DNA of 64,000 nucleotides from Christiangramia flava JLT2011 (GCF_001951155.1 NZ_CP016359.1:2814001-2878000); one strand, 5' to 3'. Positions 33,753 through 42,482 are shown, numbered from the stretch's first letter. Numbers and translations are program-made. The notes: generated by a model not told the origin, from the sequence alone.

Positions 33753-34781
33753 TTACGATATTTCAATCTTCTTTCGGGCATCAAATGTTTGCATTAACAG
33801 ATAAAACTGAATCCCGAAAAGTATGGAGGCGATCACCAGGTGAACCGGTTGCGAAAGTACCGGAAAATCAAAATAATACATCACGATCCCAGTGATGACC
33901 TCAATCAGGATCAGGGCCATCACCCAGTTGATCAGGTTCAGGCCTAGTTGTAATTTACGGTTGCGGTACCACAGCCACAGGTTCACCAGCAAAACCAGGA
34001 TGGAAAAGGAGCGGTGAATGTAAAATGTTATATTTGGATCGTTCAGCCATAATTCTTCAGAAGCGTATCCCAGGTTTCGTACCTGTTCGTCTATGAATTG
34101 TCGTACCTGTGTTCCCAACACAACCTGGATCAGCGTAAAAATGGTAGCTACGATCATCAAAGTTTTGAAATTAGCCGTGCTTCTGGTATCATCTGAATCT
34201 TTTTCCGAAGAAATAAATAACAAATAAAGCAGCAGGGCTACGATCACCAACGCCATGACCATATGAATGGTGATTTTGGCCGGCGCTAGAACCGAATATA
34301 CCACGGTTGCACCAAGCCATGCCTGGAAACCCATTAGAAAGACACACAAACAGGATAAGACAGGAATTCGCTTTTTAAGCCTGATCTTTCCAAAACTGAA
34401 TAAGGCCATTATTACGACCGCGAGGCCGGCCAGCGCCCCAACGAGGCGGTTGATATATTCTACCCAGGTATGCGTAGGATTGAAAATAGCGTAATCGTGT
34501 TTTTCATAATTTTGCCAGTTGGCCGCATTGTAATTGGCTCCGGAAGTAAAGTCTCTGGAAGCCACTTTCAGGCTTTCATCCATGATGATCACCTGGCCTT
34601 TTTCATACCTATGTTCCGGGTGAAATTCTAGTTCAGCTCTATCGGTGGGCGGGATGTAATACCCAAAACATTTTGGCCAGTCGGGACATCCCATCCCGGA
34701 GCCGGTCATGCGCACCATCGCTCCTGCGACGATCACAAGGTAAACGAGTACCAGCGAAATTTTAACCCAGGTTCTGTACAT
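33753..34781 (-). CDS. ctaA: Heme A synthase (CtaA/COX15)
   Basis: A 342-residue eight-helix membrane enzyme that oxidises heme O to heme A for cytochrome oxidase. The N-terminal GAMVRMTGSGMGCPDWPKCFG carries the paired cysteines (C32, C38). Heme-ligand histidines are present at ITIHMV (173), FYIHRS (256) and QPVHLV (314). The first conserved ExxH is instead EYIN (Glu108...Asn111), so one expected histidine is replaced by Asn. Homologues I recall in Bacteroidota share this. It sits 2 bp downstream of the cca gene in a long operon and implies an aa3-type oxidase elsewhere. Confidence 0.93.
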   Translation of the reverse strand: MYRTWVKISLVLVYLVIVAGAMVRMTGSGMGCPDWPKCFGYYIPPTDRAELEFHPEHRYEKGQVIIMDESLKVASRDFTSGANYNAANWQNYEKHDYAIFNPTHTWVEYINRLVGALAGLAVVIMALFSFGKIRLKKRIPVLSCLCVFLMGFQAWLGATVVYSVLAPAKITIHMVMALVIVALLLYLLFISSEKDSDDTRSTANFKTLMIVATIFTLIQVVLGTQVRQFIDEQVRNLGYASEELWLNDPNITFYIHRSFSILVLLVNLWLWYRNRKLQLGLNLINWVMALILIEVITGIVMYYFDFPVLSQPVHLVIASILFGIQFYLLMQTFDARKKIEIS

Positions 34782-34783
34782 TT

Positions 34784-36217
34784 TTATGAAGTCACTTCTT
34801 TAAGTCCCAATTCTTCTCCTTTTTTCAGCATGAAATCGCGTGCCGGCTCATATTCATTCGGAATATCACCTTCCAGAATAGCCTCTTTGATGGCGTCTTT
34901 GATCTGTCCAACTTCGCGACTGGGTTTGATCCCAAAAGTTTCCATAATCTCTTCTCCTGAAACCGGTGGCTGAAAATTCCTGATATGATCGCGTTCTTCC
35001 ACCTCCTGCATTTTTTCACGAACGATGCGGAAGTTGTTATGATATTTCTTAAAACGCTTGGGGTTTTTAGTGGTAATATCGGCTTCGCAAAGCGTCATCA
35101 GGTCTTCAATGTCGTCTCCGGCATCGAAAACCAGTCTGCGAACAGCCGAATCGGTCACGCTTTCATCAACGATTGCGATCGGGCGCGAACTCATTAGAAC
35201 GAGCTTTTGCACGTATTTCATTTTTTCATTCAGCGGCAGTCGCAGCCTCTTGAAAATCCTGAAAACCATTTTGGCGCCCAGGAATTCGTGCCCGTGGAAG
35301 GTCCAGCCCACGCGTTTATCGAATTTTTTGGTCGGTGCCTTGCCAATATCGTGCAATAATGCAGCCCAGCGTAGCCAGAGATTGTCGGTATTTTCAGAAA
35401 TATTGTCTACCACTTCCAGGGTGTGCCAGAAATTGTCTTTATGCGTTTGTCCTTCCACTTCATCAATACCCTGCAGGGCGGTGAGTTCAGGAAGGATCTT
35501 GCGTAAAAGTCCCGTTTTAAAAAGCAACGCAAGACCTTTAGAAGGTTTCGGGCTAAGCATGATCTTGTTCAGCTCCTCGATGATGCGCTCCTTGGAAATG
35601 ATCTTAATGCGGTCCTGGTTTCGGCGAATCGCCTTCAGGGAATGCTCTTCGATCATGAAATTAAGCTGACTCGCAAAACGGATCGCACGGTACATGCGCA
35701 AAGGATCATCTGAATAAGTAATATCTGGGTCTAACGGCGTTTTGAGGATCTTCTTCTGAAGGTCGCTCAATCCGTCAAAAGGATCCAGTAAATCTCCAAA
35801 TCCATCAGCATTCAGTTTTAAAGCCAGGGCATTGATCGTAAAATCGCGACGGTTCTGGTCATCTTCCAGTGTGCCGTCTTCCACGATGGGTTTGCGGCTA
35901 TCCTGGCGGTAACTTTCCTTTCGGGCTCCAACAAATTCAATTTCCATATCGAAAGCACGGAGCATCGCTGTTCCGAAATTCTTAAAGACCTGGACTTTCG
36001 GTTTGTTGGGAAGTTTTTCAGCAACTTTTTCAGCTAGAGAAATTCCGCTACCCACAGCAACAATATCGATATCTGTAGGTTCACCGCGCTCGAGAATATG
36101 GTCGCGTACAAAACCACCGATCACGTAGGCGTCGACGCCCAGCTCATCGGCAGCTTCAGAAATTATTCGAAAAATCTTATGATGTAAAGCTTTACTGTAA
36201 TTGTGGTGTTTCGGCAT
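34784..36217 (-). CDS. cca: CCA tRNA nucleotidyltransferase with HD domain
   Basis: A 477-residue class II nucleotidyltransferase adding or repairing the tRNA 3' CCA end. The head motif is GGFVRDHIL (34-42) and the metal-binding motif is DIDIVAVG (59-66). The neck has RRDFTINALAL and DPLRMYRAIRFASQL, and the C-terminal HD phosphohydrolase domain has WAALLHDIGKAPT (about 288-300) and FHGHEFLGAKM. It could also be a poly(A) polymerase relative, but one-gene Bacteroidota use makes CCA-adding the best call. It is 3 bp after tsaC and 2 bp before ctaA, a tight transcription unit. Confidence 0.9.
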   Translation of the reverse strand: MPKHHNYSKALHHKIFRIISEAADELGVDAYVIGGFVRDHILERGEPTDIDIVAVGSGISLAEKVAEKLPNKPKVQVFKNFGTAMLRAFDMEIEFVGARKESYRQDSRKPIVEDGTLEDDQNRRDFTINALALKLNADGFGDLLDPFDGLSDLQKKILKTPLDPDITYSDDPLRMYRAIRFASQLNFMIEEHSLKAIRRNQDRIKIISKERIIEELNKIMLSPKPSKGLALLFKTGLLRKILPELTALQGIDEVEGQTHKDNFWHTLEVVDNISENTDNLWLRWAALLHDIGKAPTKKFDKRVGWTFHGHEFLGAKMVFRIFKRLRLPLNEKMKYVQKLVLMSSRPIAIVDESVTDSAVRRLVFDAGDDIEDLMTLCEADITTKNPKRFKKYHNNFRIVREKMQEVEERDHIRNFQPPVSGEEIMETFGIKPSREVGQIKDAIKEAILEGDIPNEYEPARDFMLKKGEELGLKEVTS

Positions 36218-36220
36218 CTT

Positions 36221-36790
36221 CTATTTGCGTATCACTTTCACCTCTCCATCGTTACTCAGCTTGATAATTGCTGAAGGTTTAGGCGATTTTTTTGAACGCT
36301 GCAAATTTACTACATAGTCTACACCTTTTAAAATTTGCGGGGTGATTTGATCGAATGATTCCGGAGTTGGCTGCCCACTGATATTTGCGGAGGTAGAAAC
36401 CAGTGGCCGTCTCAGCTTTTTGATCAGTTCGGAACAAAACCGGTCTCGAACCACGCGAATTCCCAGAGAATCGTCTTCTCCCACCAGGTTTTCAGCGATG
36501 CGAATAGGTTTGTCATAAATGATGGTGGTAGGTTTTTTGGAATATTTTAGGATGTCGTAGGCCATCTCCGGAATTTCTTCCACGTATTGCTCGAGCATCT
36601 TGAAATTGCTCACCAGGCAGATAAGTGCCTTGGTTTCCTCGCGCTTTTTCAGTTCGTAAACCTTGTCGATCGCATCGGGATTGGTCGCGTCGCAGCCTAT
36701 TCCCCAAACCGTATCAGTAGGATAGACGATCACGCCTCCTTTTTTTAATACTTCTAATGCTTTCTGAACTTCCTGATCAAACTTTTCCAT
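36221..36790 (-). CDS. tsaC: L-threonylcarbamoyladenylate synthase, TsaC type
   Basis: A 189-residue YrdC-fold enzyme that makes threonylcarbamoyl-AMP for the universal t6A37 tRNA modification. It has YPTDTVWGIG (23-32), the KxR element KKR (48-50) and the SxN element STSANISG (Ser134, Asn136). The second YrdC protein at 1235-1855 lacks the SxN Asn. It lacks the C-terminal Sua5 domain. It sits between an envelope GT4 gene (14-bp overlap) and cca (3 bp), so two tRNA-modification genes are linked here. Confidence 0.93.
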   Translation of the reverse strand: MEKFDQEVQKALEVLKKGGVIVYPTDTVWGIGCDATNPDAIDKVYELKKREETKALICLVSNFKMLEQYVEEIPEMAYDILKYSKKPTTIIYDKPIRIAENLVGEDDSLGIRVVRDRFCSELIKKLRRPLVSTSANISGQPTPESFDQITPQILKGVDYVVNLQRSKKSPKPSAIIKLSNDGEVKVIRK

Positions 36791-37880
36791 CGATTATTTT
36801 TTTGTATTCCTCCAGCGTTTGCCGGGCCATTTGCTCACTCGTGAAATTATGAATTAATTTCTGATGCGCATTTTCGGCAAATTTACGTCTTAGCTCTGAA
36901 TCCTCCGCCAAAACTACCAATTTCCTTGCTAAATCCTGGAAATCTCCGGCTTCACTGAGAAATCCATTCTCATTATTCGTGATGATCTCAGGGATACCGC
37001 CCACATTCGTGCTCAGAACCGGGACCTTGTAATAAAAACTTTCGTAGAGGAACTGCGGAAGACCTTCTGAATTAGAAGTTAGCAGGGAAATATCGAATTG
37101 CGGGATAAGCCCGGAAGCATTGGGGACATACCCCAGGAAACTCACATGGTTTTCCAGGTGTCTTTCGGAGATCTCTTGCTGGAACCTGCCAGTGTGCTCG
37201 GTAAACTCCCCGATCTGTACAAAATGGAAATTGGTTTTTTTCTGCTTATTGACGATTTCCTCAATGATCCTGATAAAAGTAGACAGGTCTTTCGCTTTGA
37301 TGTGATTGGCGATCATTCCCACGATGACAATGTGAGACGGTAACTGCAGTTTTTTCCGAAGATCCATTTCATTTAACTGAAGCCGCGAAACATTGCAGCC
37401 ATGGTAGATCGTCACCAGTTTTTGTTGATTTTTAATTCTTCGTGCGCTAATCTTTTTAGTCTCTTCTGAAACGCATAAGATCTTAGCGATCTTGGAAGAA
37501 TTGTACTTATACAGCGTTTGCTGTCGATTTTTTATAGGATAAGAAGTTTTTTTGCTGAATATAAATTCGGGCAATTTTGTCAGTTTAGAGGCGATAATAG
37601 CCAGGGTGATCGCGTTTGGGTCGTGTAGATGGAGGAGGTCGATCGACTCATTTTTACAAATAGTAATGATCTTAAAAATGTACCTCGGGTCTACATTCTT
37701 CCGAAGCGGAGCAACGGCGTAGGCGATCCCGGCATTTGAAAGTTTTTCCTCAAAACGGGCATTTTCGGTAAGCAACACCTTACTGCGAACACCCAATTTT
37801 TGAAGTTCCAGGCAAAGGTTTTCTATATGCTGTTCACCACCTCCCCAGGTTTTGACCGTTGAAAGGTGTAAAATGTTCAT
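36777..37880 (-). CDS. Glycosyltransferase family 4 (GT-B)
   Basis: A 367-residue GT-B fold transferase. The N-terminal HLSTVKTWGGGEQHIENLC has the glycine-rich loop; the C-terminal half has IVGMIANHIKAKDLSTFIRI, VSFLGYVPNASGLIPQFDISLLTSNSEGLPQ, the last part being the E-x7-E-type donor site, with GGIPEII. Cytoplasmic face of the inner membrane; the sugar is unknown. Its 3' end overlaps tsaC by 14 bp. It is divergent from the GT2 gene at 38012, so the two transferases flank a common 131-bp intergenic region. Confidence 0.92.
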   Translation of the reverse strand: MNILHLSTVKTWGGGEQHIENLCLELQKLGVRSKVLLTENARFEEKLSNAGIAYAVAPLRKNVDPRYIFKIITICKNESIDLLHLHDPNAITLAIIASKLTKLPEFIFSKKTSYPIKNRQQTLYKYNSSKIAKILCVSEETKKISARRIKNQQKLVTIYHGCNVSRLQLNEMDLRKKLQLPSHIVIVGMIANHIKAKDLSTFIRIIEEIVNKQKKTNFHFVQIGEFTEHTGRFQQEISERHLENHVSFLGYVPNASGLIPQFDISLLTSNSEGLPQFLYESFYYKVPVLSTNVGGIPEIITNNENGFLSEAGDFQDLARKLVVLAEDSELRRKFAENAHQKLIHNFTSEQMARQTLEEYKKIIDGKV

Positions 37881-37953
37881 GCTTTTTCTTTTTCGTAAAG
37901 AGACAAAATTCTGGTTAAGATCGCTAAATTTTACTTCCTCATTTTTATTCTGC

Positions 37954-37961
37954 TATTTTTG
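37954..37961 (+). promoter_or_regulatory. -7 promoter box for the GT2/LPS-kinase gene pair
   Basis: TATTTTTG (TAnnTTTG) lies 50 bp before the GT2 ATG in the divergent intergenic region. No TTG is seen at the right distance upstream. Confidence 0.45.
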
Positions 37962-38011
37962 TAACGAAAGAATGCTGAAAAAACCCAATCTGTTTCAGTT
38001 AATTTAATTGC

Positions 38012-38797
38012 ATGAAAACCGCTTTGCTCGTTTCAACTTATAACTGGCCGGAAGCCCTGGACCTCATTTTCCGAAGTCTTTTAAAGCAGAAGGAATTGCC
38101 TGATGAGGTTTTGATTGCCGACGATGGTTCCGGGGAAGCAACTAAAAAGCTGATTGCCGATTTCAAGGCTGGTTCAACATTGGCGGTCAAACACGTCTGG
38201 CAGGAAGATCACGGTTATCATAAAAGCAAAATCCTGAATAAAGCCATTGCCGCTTCAGAAGCCGATTATATTATTCAGATTGATGGTGATTGCCTGATGC
38301 ATCCCCATTTCATCCATGATCATAAAGCGAATGCCGAAGCGACTACTTTTTTATTCGGAAGCCGTGTAAATATTGAAAAACAACTGCGTGATAAGATCAT
38401 GGATTGCAAGCAGGTGAATTTTGGTTTTTTTCAGAAAGGCCTGCAGCGCCGAACCCGGAACATTCATTTTCCCATTTTAGGAAAATCGTATAAATGTTCC
38501 ATGGATCTTTCCAGGAAACTGAGAGGCTGCAACATATCTTTCTGGCGCGAGGATTTCATCCAGATCAATGGTTACAATGAAGATATGACTGGTTGGGGGA
38601 GAGAAGACTCAGAAATGGCGGCCAGGCTCCTGCATTGCGGTGTGGCGGGTAAGCGGTTGCGATACCAGGGGATCGTGTATCATCTCTGGCACCCGATCAA
38701 TGACAGGGGAAGGGATGTGATCAATTCCCAAATTCAACAGCAAACGCTGGAAGAGCGGGCAAAATCCTGTAGCAATGGCATCGGTAAATATTTATAA
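38012..38797 (+). CDS. Glycosyltransferase family 2 with galactosyltransferase-like C-terminus
   Basis: A 261-residue GT-A enzyme. It has LVSTYNWPEAL (7-17), a nucleotide site VLIADDGSGEATKK, the DxD motif QIDGDCLMHPHFI (about 92-104) and a C-terminal block NEDMTGWGREDSEMAARL (about 193-210) that matches the Glyco_transf_7C acceptor-base motif. Such enzymes add hexoses to LPS core or O-antigen. The gene is followed by an LPS-kinase-like gene with 13 bp to its preferred start, and both lie in an envelope glycan cluster. Confidence 0.92.
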   Translation: MKTALLVSTYNWPEALDLIFRSLLKQKELPDEVLIADDGSGEATKKLIADFKAGSTLAVKHVWQEDHGYHKSKILNKAIAASEADYIIQIDGDCLMHPHFIHDHKANAEATTFLFGSRVNIEKQLRDKIMDCKQVNFGFFQKGLQRRTRNIHFPILGKSYKCSMDLSRKLRGCNISFWREDFIQINGYNEDMTGWGREDSEMAARLLHCGVAGKRLRYQGIVYHLWHPINDRGRDVINSQIQQQTLEERAKSCSNGIGKYL

Positions 38798-38810
38798 ACG
38801 CAAATCATCC

Positions 38811-39548
38811 ATGAAATTTATCGTTGCCAAAGATTTTACGGCTTATTCAGAAGACCTGGAAAGAATGATTCAAAATTTTTCCCGGGAAGGAAGTGTTTTG
38901 AGCACAGGCCGGAATGAGATCAGGATCTTTGAACTGAACGGAAAAAGTATCAATGTCAAAGCCTTCAAGATCCCGAATGCCGTGAATAAGATCGCTTACC
39001 GGTTCTTTCGTAAAAGCAAGGCCCAACGATCTTTCGAGTATGCCTCCATTCTGACCCAAAAAGGCATTGGAACTCCCTTGCCGATTGCCTATGCTGAAGA
39101 AAACAGGCTCACGTTTGGCCGAAGTTTCTACGTCTGTGAACACTTGGATTGTGAGTTTACATTTCGGGACCTTAGCGCAACTGATGTTAAGCTCCTTCAG
39201 GAGTTTACGCGCTTTACCTTCCAGTTGCATGAAAAGGAAATTGAGTTTCTGGACCATTCCCCCGGGAATACACTCATCCGTAGAAATGCTGAAAAATACC
39301 AGTTCTTCCTGGTGGATCTCAACCGGATGAATTTCAGGAAAATGGATTTTGAAGCGCGGATGAAAAATTTTTCCCGTCTTACCGCAGATGAGGCGATTTT
39401 GCGGGTTATGGCAAGGGAATATGCGATTTTATACGGAAAGCCCGAAGAGCTGGTCTTCGAAAAAATGCAATTTTACACGCATCAGTTTCAGGAAAAATTC
39501 CACAGAAAAAAACGTTTGAAAAAACAACTGAAATTCTGGAAAAACTGA
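38811..39548 (+). CDS. Kdo/LPS-core kinase-like protein (KdkA/InaA family)
   Basis: A 245-residue protein with the kinase-like fold of LPS heptose/Kdo kinases. It has NVKAFKIPN (K candidate for the ATP lysine), FLDHSPGNTLI (catalytic D-x4-N loop) and FFLVDLNRMNF (DFG-equivalent DLN). Basic C-terminus HRKKRLKKQLKFWKN. It phosphorylates the Kdo or heptose part of LPS in homologues, cytoplasmic face. An upstream ATG at 38775 lies inside the GT2 gene; the ATG at 38811 begins with the family-like MKFIVAKDF and is preferred. The stop abuts that of the convergent gene (39548/39549). Confidence 0.85.
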   Translation: MKFIVAKDFTAYSEDLERMIQNFSREGSVLSTGRNEIRIFELNGKSINVKAFKIPNAVNKIAYRFFRKSKAQRSFEYASILTQKGIGTPLPIAYAEENRLTFGRSFYVCEHLDCEFTFRDLSATDVKLLQEFTRFTFQLHEKEIEFLDHSPGNTLIRRNAEKYQFFLVDLNRMNFRKMDFEARMKNFSRLTADEAILRVMAREYAILYGKPEELVFEKMQFYTHQFQEKFHRKKRLKKQLKFWKN

Positions 39549-40607
39549 TTACAGGGTGTAGGGTTTCCGGTAGGATTTCCAGGTGAAATACCCCAGTTTT
39601 TTCCGAATTTTATACCGGCGAATAAGATTTAGCGGTTTGGTTTTTAGGTGCGATTTGTCCCGGTGAAGGCAATCAATACAGGCATCGATCACACGGGCAC
39701 TGGAACGTCCATCTTCATAAGGATGGGAAAATTCGGCGAATTTATCGATTTCTTTCAGTAAGGCTACAGGGTATTCAGCCGCTTTTTCCAGGGCATCAGC
39801 TATTTCCGAAGCATTCTGAATATTCAGCATATAGGCCTGCGGCATATTATTATCTATCGTCACCACGGGTTTGCGCTGCAATACGAATTCGATCAAAGCC
39901 GAAGTCGTATCAGACAGCATGAGATGGGCTTTTTTGAATAGCGGAATCAGGTTCGTGGTATCGTGATATTTCAGATTTTCGTGCTGCATTTCCCGAAATT
40001 TTTGTTTGATCCCTTCCGGAAGTTTTGGATGCAGCACCACATCAAAATGCCAGTTCCCGGTTTTGGATAAGCGCAGTATTTCTTCGACGACATCTTCCTT
40101 TAAAGCTAGGCTGTAATATTTGGTAAAAGTAGACGAGATCAGGACATTCTTGGGGTTGGTCTTGCCGTTCTCCAGCGGAAACAGCGGATCCATTTTGGAC
40201 CAGCCTGTCTCGATCACTTCAAATGTCTGATATTTTTTTTGCTGCTTCTGAAAAGGTTTGGTACTGGAAGGCCCCTGAGTACAATACAAATCAAAAAAGC
40301 CCCGAATGGTAAATTGATCGGTTCCTTTCCTTTTATTCGCCGGAAAACCGTGAAAAACCTGAACTTTCAGGCCCGGAAAAAAATCGGCCACCTGGTCGGT
40401 CGCGGTCAGCACCACCTGCGGATCATAGTCCAGGACCTCTTTAACGGTATCCAGCAGCTCACCATTCTCAGGGAAATGGGACTTAGGATACTCATTATCA
40501 CAAAACCACTTCACCTCGTAACCCCGAAGCTTAATTTCCTCCTGTAGCGGCCGGCCAATGGGCAGCGCATAGGTATGGCTGATGTAGATCAGGAAACGAT
40601 AGGTCAT
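39549..40607 (-). CDS. CDP-glycerol glycerophosphotransferase-like protein
   Basis: A 352-residue GT-B-type protein similar to CDP-glycerol:polyol glycerophosphotransferases (TagB/TagF). The characteristic features are VQVFHGFPANKRKG (about 82-95), VLISSTFTKYYSL, VVLHPKLPEGIKQKF, and the C-terminal LSDTTSALIEFVLQRKPVVTID, in which the S/D-rich loop is the donor site. Gram-positives use it for teichoic acid. In Gram-negatives relatives add phosphoglycerol or other phosphopolyols to LPS or capsule. It overlaps the GT9 gene by 4 bp and is co-transcribed with it. Substrate is inferred from family only. Confidence 0.85.
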   Translation of the reverse strand: MTYRFLIYISHTYALPIGRPLQEEIKLRGYEVKWFCDNEYPKSHFPENGELLDTVKEVLDYDPQVVLTATDQVADFFPGLKVQVFHGFPANKRKGTDQFTIRGFFDLYCTQGPSSTKPFQKQQKKYQTFEVIETGWSKMDPLFPLENGKTNPKNVLISSTFTKYYSLALKEDVVEEILRLSKTGNWHFDVVLHPKLPEGIKQKFREMQHENLKYHDTTNLIPLFKKAHLMLSDTTSALIEFVLQRKPVVTIDNNMPQAYMLNIQNASEIADALEKAAEYPVALLKEIDKFAEFSHPYEDGRSSARVIDACIDCLHRDKSHLKTKPLNLIRRYKIRKKLGYFTWKSYRKPYTL

Positions 40608-41656
40608 GAAGCATGATTTTGACAGAATTCCAGCAGTTTCTCCTGAAATAATTCCGGTTTGAATTCCCTGTACAGCCGCATGTTTTCAGCTTTCAGTTCT
40701 TTCTGTATTTTATTTTGAAAAAGCTCCGGCCGGTAATCCCGCAGGTGCACCGAAACATTATTCGTTCCGTCTTCAAAAACATTCCAGTTAGCCTTCTGTA
40801 GCTCGGGCGAAAATATGGCAAATGTTGGTATATCCAGTGCCTTAGCCATGTTTACACCACCGCCTTCGTTGCCAATAAGCGCCTTGCAGTAGGAAGTGAG
40901 CGCCAGGAATTCCCGTAAATTTTTTCCGTAGAGGTCGATCGCGATGCGTTCCTGGGTTTCTTTTTCGCAAAGGTTATAAATGGCCATCACGTCGTTCTCC
41001 TGGGCAGGAATATAATTCAGTAATAAGGTCGTGTTGGTATGCTGAACAATCCAATCGAGCAGCCTGGCCATGAACATGGGCGGATAGGTTTTTTGCTGCG
41101 AACTTCCTAAAATACTGATCATTAACAGATCCTGTTCCTGTGGATTTAAACCGTGCTCCTGCAACATCTCGAGGGCCTGCCTTTTTTCCCTATTCTGAAG
41201 GTAGATCTTTGGTTTCAGATTCTTCGGAAAATCAGGAGCAAGCGGAGACAGGAGACGTAACCTTTTTTCGATCGCGGCGCCGGCTTCGGTTTCTGCCTGC
41301 ATGCTTCTGCTGAAGACGTGGTTGCAAGCCAGTTTCGTATACCATTTTTCATAAGAAACCCTGGTTGTGGCACCTGAAAATCCGGTTACCAGCGCAGTCA
41401 GTGGTGTTGCCTGCACATCGATCACCGCATCATATTTTTGAAGTCGGACGGCATTAACCAGGTAGAAAAAATGCTCTTCCCGCCGGAAAGCGATCACTTT
41501 GTCTATATGCGGGTTATTGCGCAAAACGGGGAGTGTATGGCGATACACCAGGTAATGCAATTCTGCCCGGGGATATTTCTTCCGAAGCGCTTCAAACAAG
41601 ACTGAGGATGTCAACACATCCCCAATCATTTTTAATTGTATTACCAGTATCTTCAA
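40604..41656 (-). CDS. Glycosyltransferase family 9 (heptosyltransferase-like)
   Basis: A 350-residue GT-B fold transferase of the WaaC/WaaF type. The N-terminus ILVIQLKMIGDVLTSSVLFEALR is the family hallmark (KMIGDVL), then YDAVIDVQATPLTA. The C-terminal half contains ISILGSSQQKTYPPMFMARLLDW and CKALIGNEGGGVNMAKALDIPTFAIFSPE, in which the GNEGG loop is the ADP-heptose site. It adds heptose-like sugars to LPS inner core. It follows dapD by 10 bp and overlaps the next gene by 4 bp, so dapD - GT9 - glycerophosphotransferase form one operon. Confidence 0.93.
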   Translation of the reverse strand: MKILVIQLKMIGDVLTSSVLFEALRKKYPRAELHYLVYRHTLPVLRNNPHIDKVIAFRREEHFFYLVNAVRLQKYDAVIDVQATPLTALVTGFSGATTRVSYEKWYTKLACNHVFSRSMQAETEAGAAIEKRLRLLSPLAPDFPKNLKPKIYLQNREKRQALEMLQEHGLNPQEQDLLMISILGSSQQKTYPPMFMARLLDWIVQHTNTTLLLNYIPAQENDVMAIYNLCEKETQERIAIDLYGKNLREFLALTSYCKALIGNEGGGVNMAKALDIPTFAIFSPELQKANWNVFEDGTNNVSVHLRDYRPELFQNKIQKELKAENMRLYREFKPELFQEKLLEFCQNHAS

Positions 41657-41666
41657 ACCTGTTTGC

Positions 41667-42482
41667 TTATACCGCGACGTCGTATTCTCTTAAAGCGTCA
41701 TTGAGAGACGTTTTCTTGTTCGTGCTGTCTTTTCTTTTGCCAATGATCAGCGCACATGGCACCTGGTATTCGCCCGCAGCAAATTTCTTGGTGTAACTTC
41801 CAGGGATCACTACAGATCGTGCCGGCACCAGCCCTTTATATTCTTTCGGCTCGTCGCCGGTCACATCGATGATTTTGGTAGAACCGGTCAGCACCACGTT
41901 GGCACCAAGTACGGCTTCTTTTTCTACACGAACCCCTTCTACCACGATACATCTGGAGCCAATGAAGGCATTGTCTTCAATGATCACCGGTGCCGCCTGA
42001 AGTGGTTCCAGCACTCCGCCAATCCCAACACCACCGCTCAAATGCACATTTTTACCAATTTGCGCACAGCTTCCCACGGTCGCCCAGGTATCTACCATGG
42101 TACCTTCATCTACATAAGCGCCAATGTTTACATAACTTGGCATCATGATCACTCCGGAAGAAATATAAGCGCCGTGGCGTGCTACCGCATTTGGTACCAC
42201 ACGAATTCCTTTTTCCTTGTAGCCACGTTTAAGCGGCATTTTATCATGGTATTCGAAAATTCCAGCTTCAAGAGTTTCCATTTTCTGAATAGGGAAATAC
42301 AGCACTACCGCTTTTTTTACCCATTCGTTCACCTGCCAGCCATCAGCGGTAGGTTCTGCCACGCGAAGTTCTCCTTTATCCAGTAATTCGATCACCTGGC
42401 GAATGGCGTTGGTAGTTTCGGTCTCTTTTAACAATTCCCGGTTTTCCCAGGCTTCCTCAATTTTCGGTTGTAATTGGTCCAT
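41667..42482 (-). CDS. dapD: 2,3,4,5-Tetrahydropyridine-2,6-dicarboxylate N-succinyltransferase
   Basis: A 271-residue left-handed beta-helix acyltransferase of the succinylase branch of lysine and diaminopimelate synthesis, so tied to peptidoglycan. Hexapeptide repeats run from about 105 to 205 (NIGAYVDEGTMVDTWATVGSCAQIGKNVHLSGGVGIGGVLEP, within which the family's conserved VDTWATVGSCAQIG is seen). A start at 42518 (TTG) is possible but the ATG at 42482 (MDQLQPKIEEAWEN) matches the family length. It heads a transcription unit with GT9 and the glycerophosphotransferase-like gene. Confidence 0.95.
   Translation of the reverse strand: MDQLQPKIEEAWENRELLKETETTNAIRQVIELLDKGELRVAEPTADGWQVNEWVKKAVVLYFPIQKMETLEAGIFEYHDKMPLKRGYKEKGIRVVPNAVARHGAYISSGVIMMPSYVNIGAYVDEGTMVDTWATVGSCAQIGKNVHLSGGVGIGGVLEPLQAAPVIIEDNAFIGSRCIVVEGVRVEKEAVLGANVVLTGSTKIIDVTGDEPKEYKGLVPARSVVIPGSYTKKFAAGEYQVPCALIIGKRKDSTNKKTSLNDALREYDVAV

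Noticed and set aside
35058..35669. 203-residue open frame on the plus strand opposite cca
   Set aside because: Antisense shadow of the cca coding sequence; composition is Ser/Arg-rich as expected for a complementary frame.
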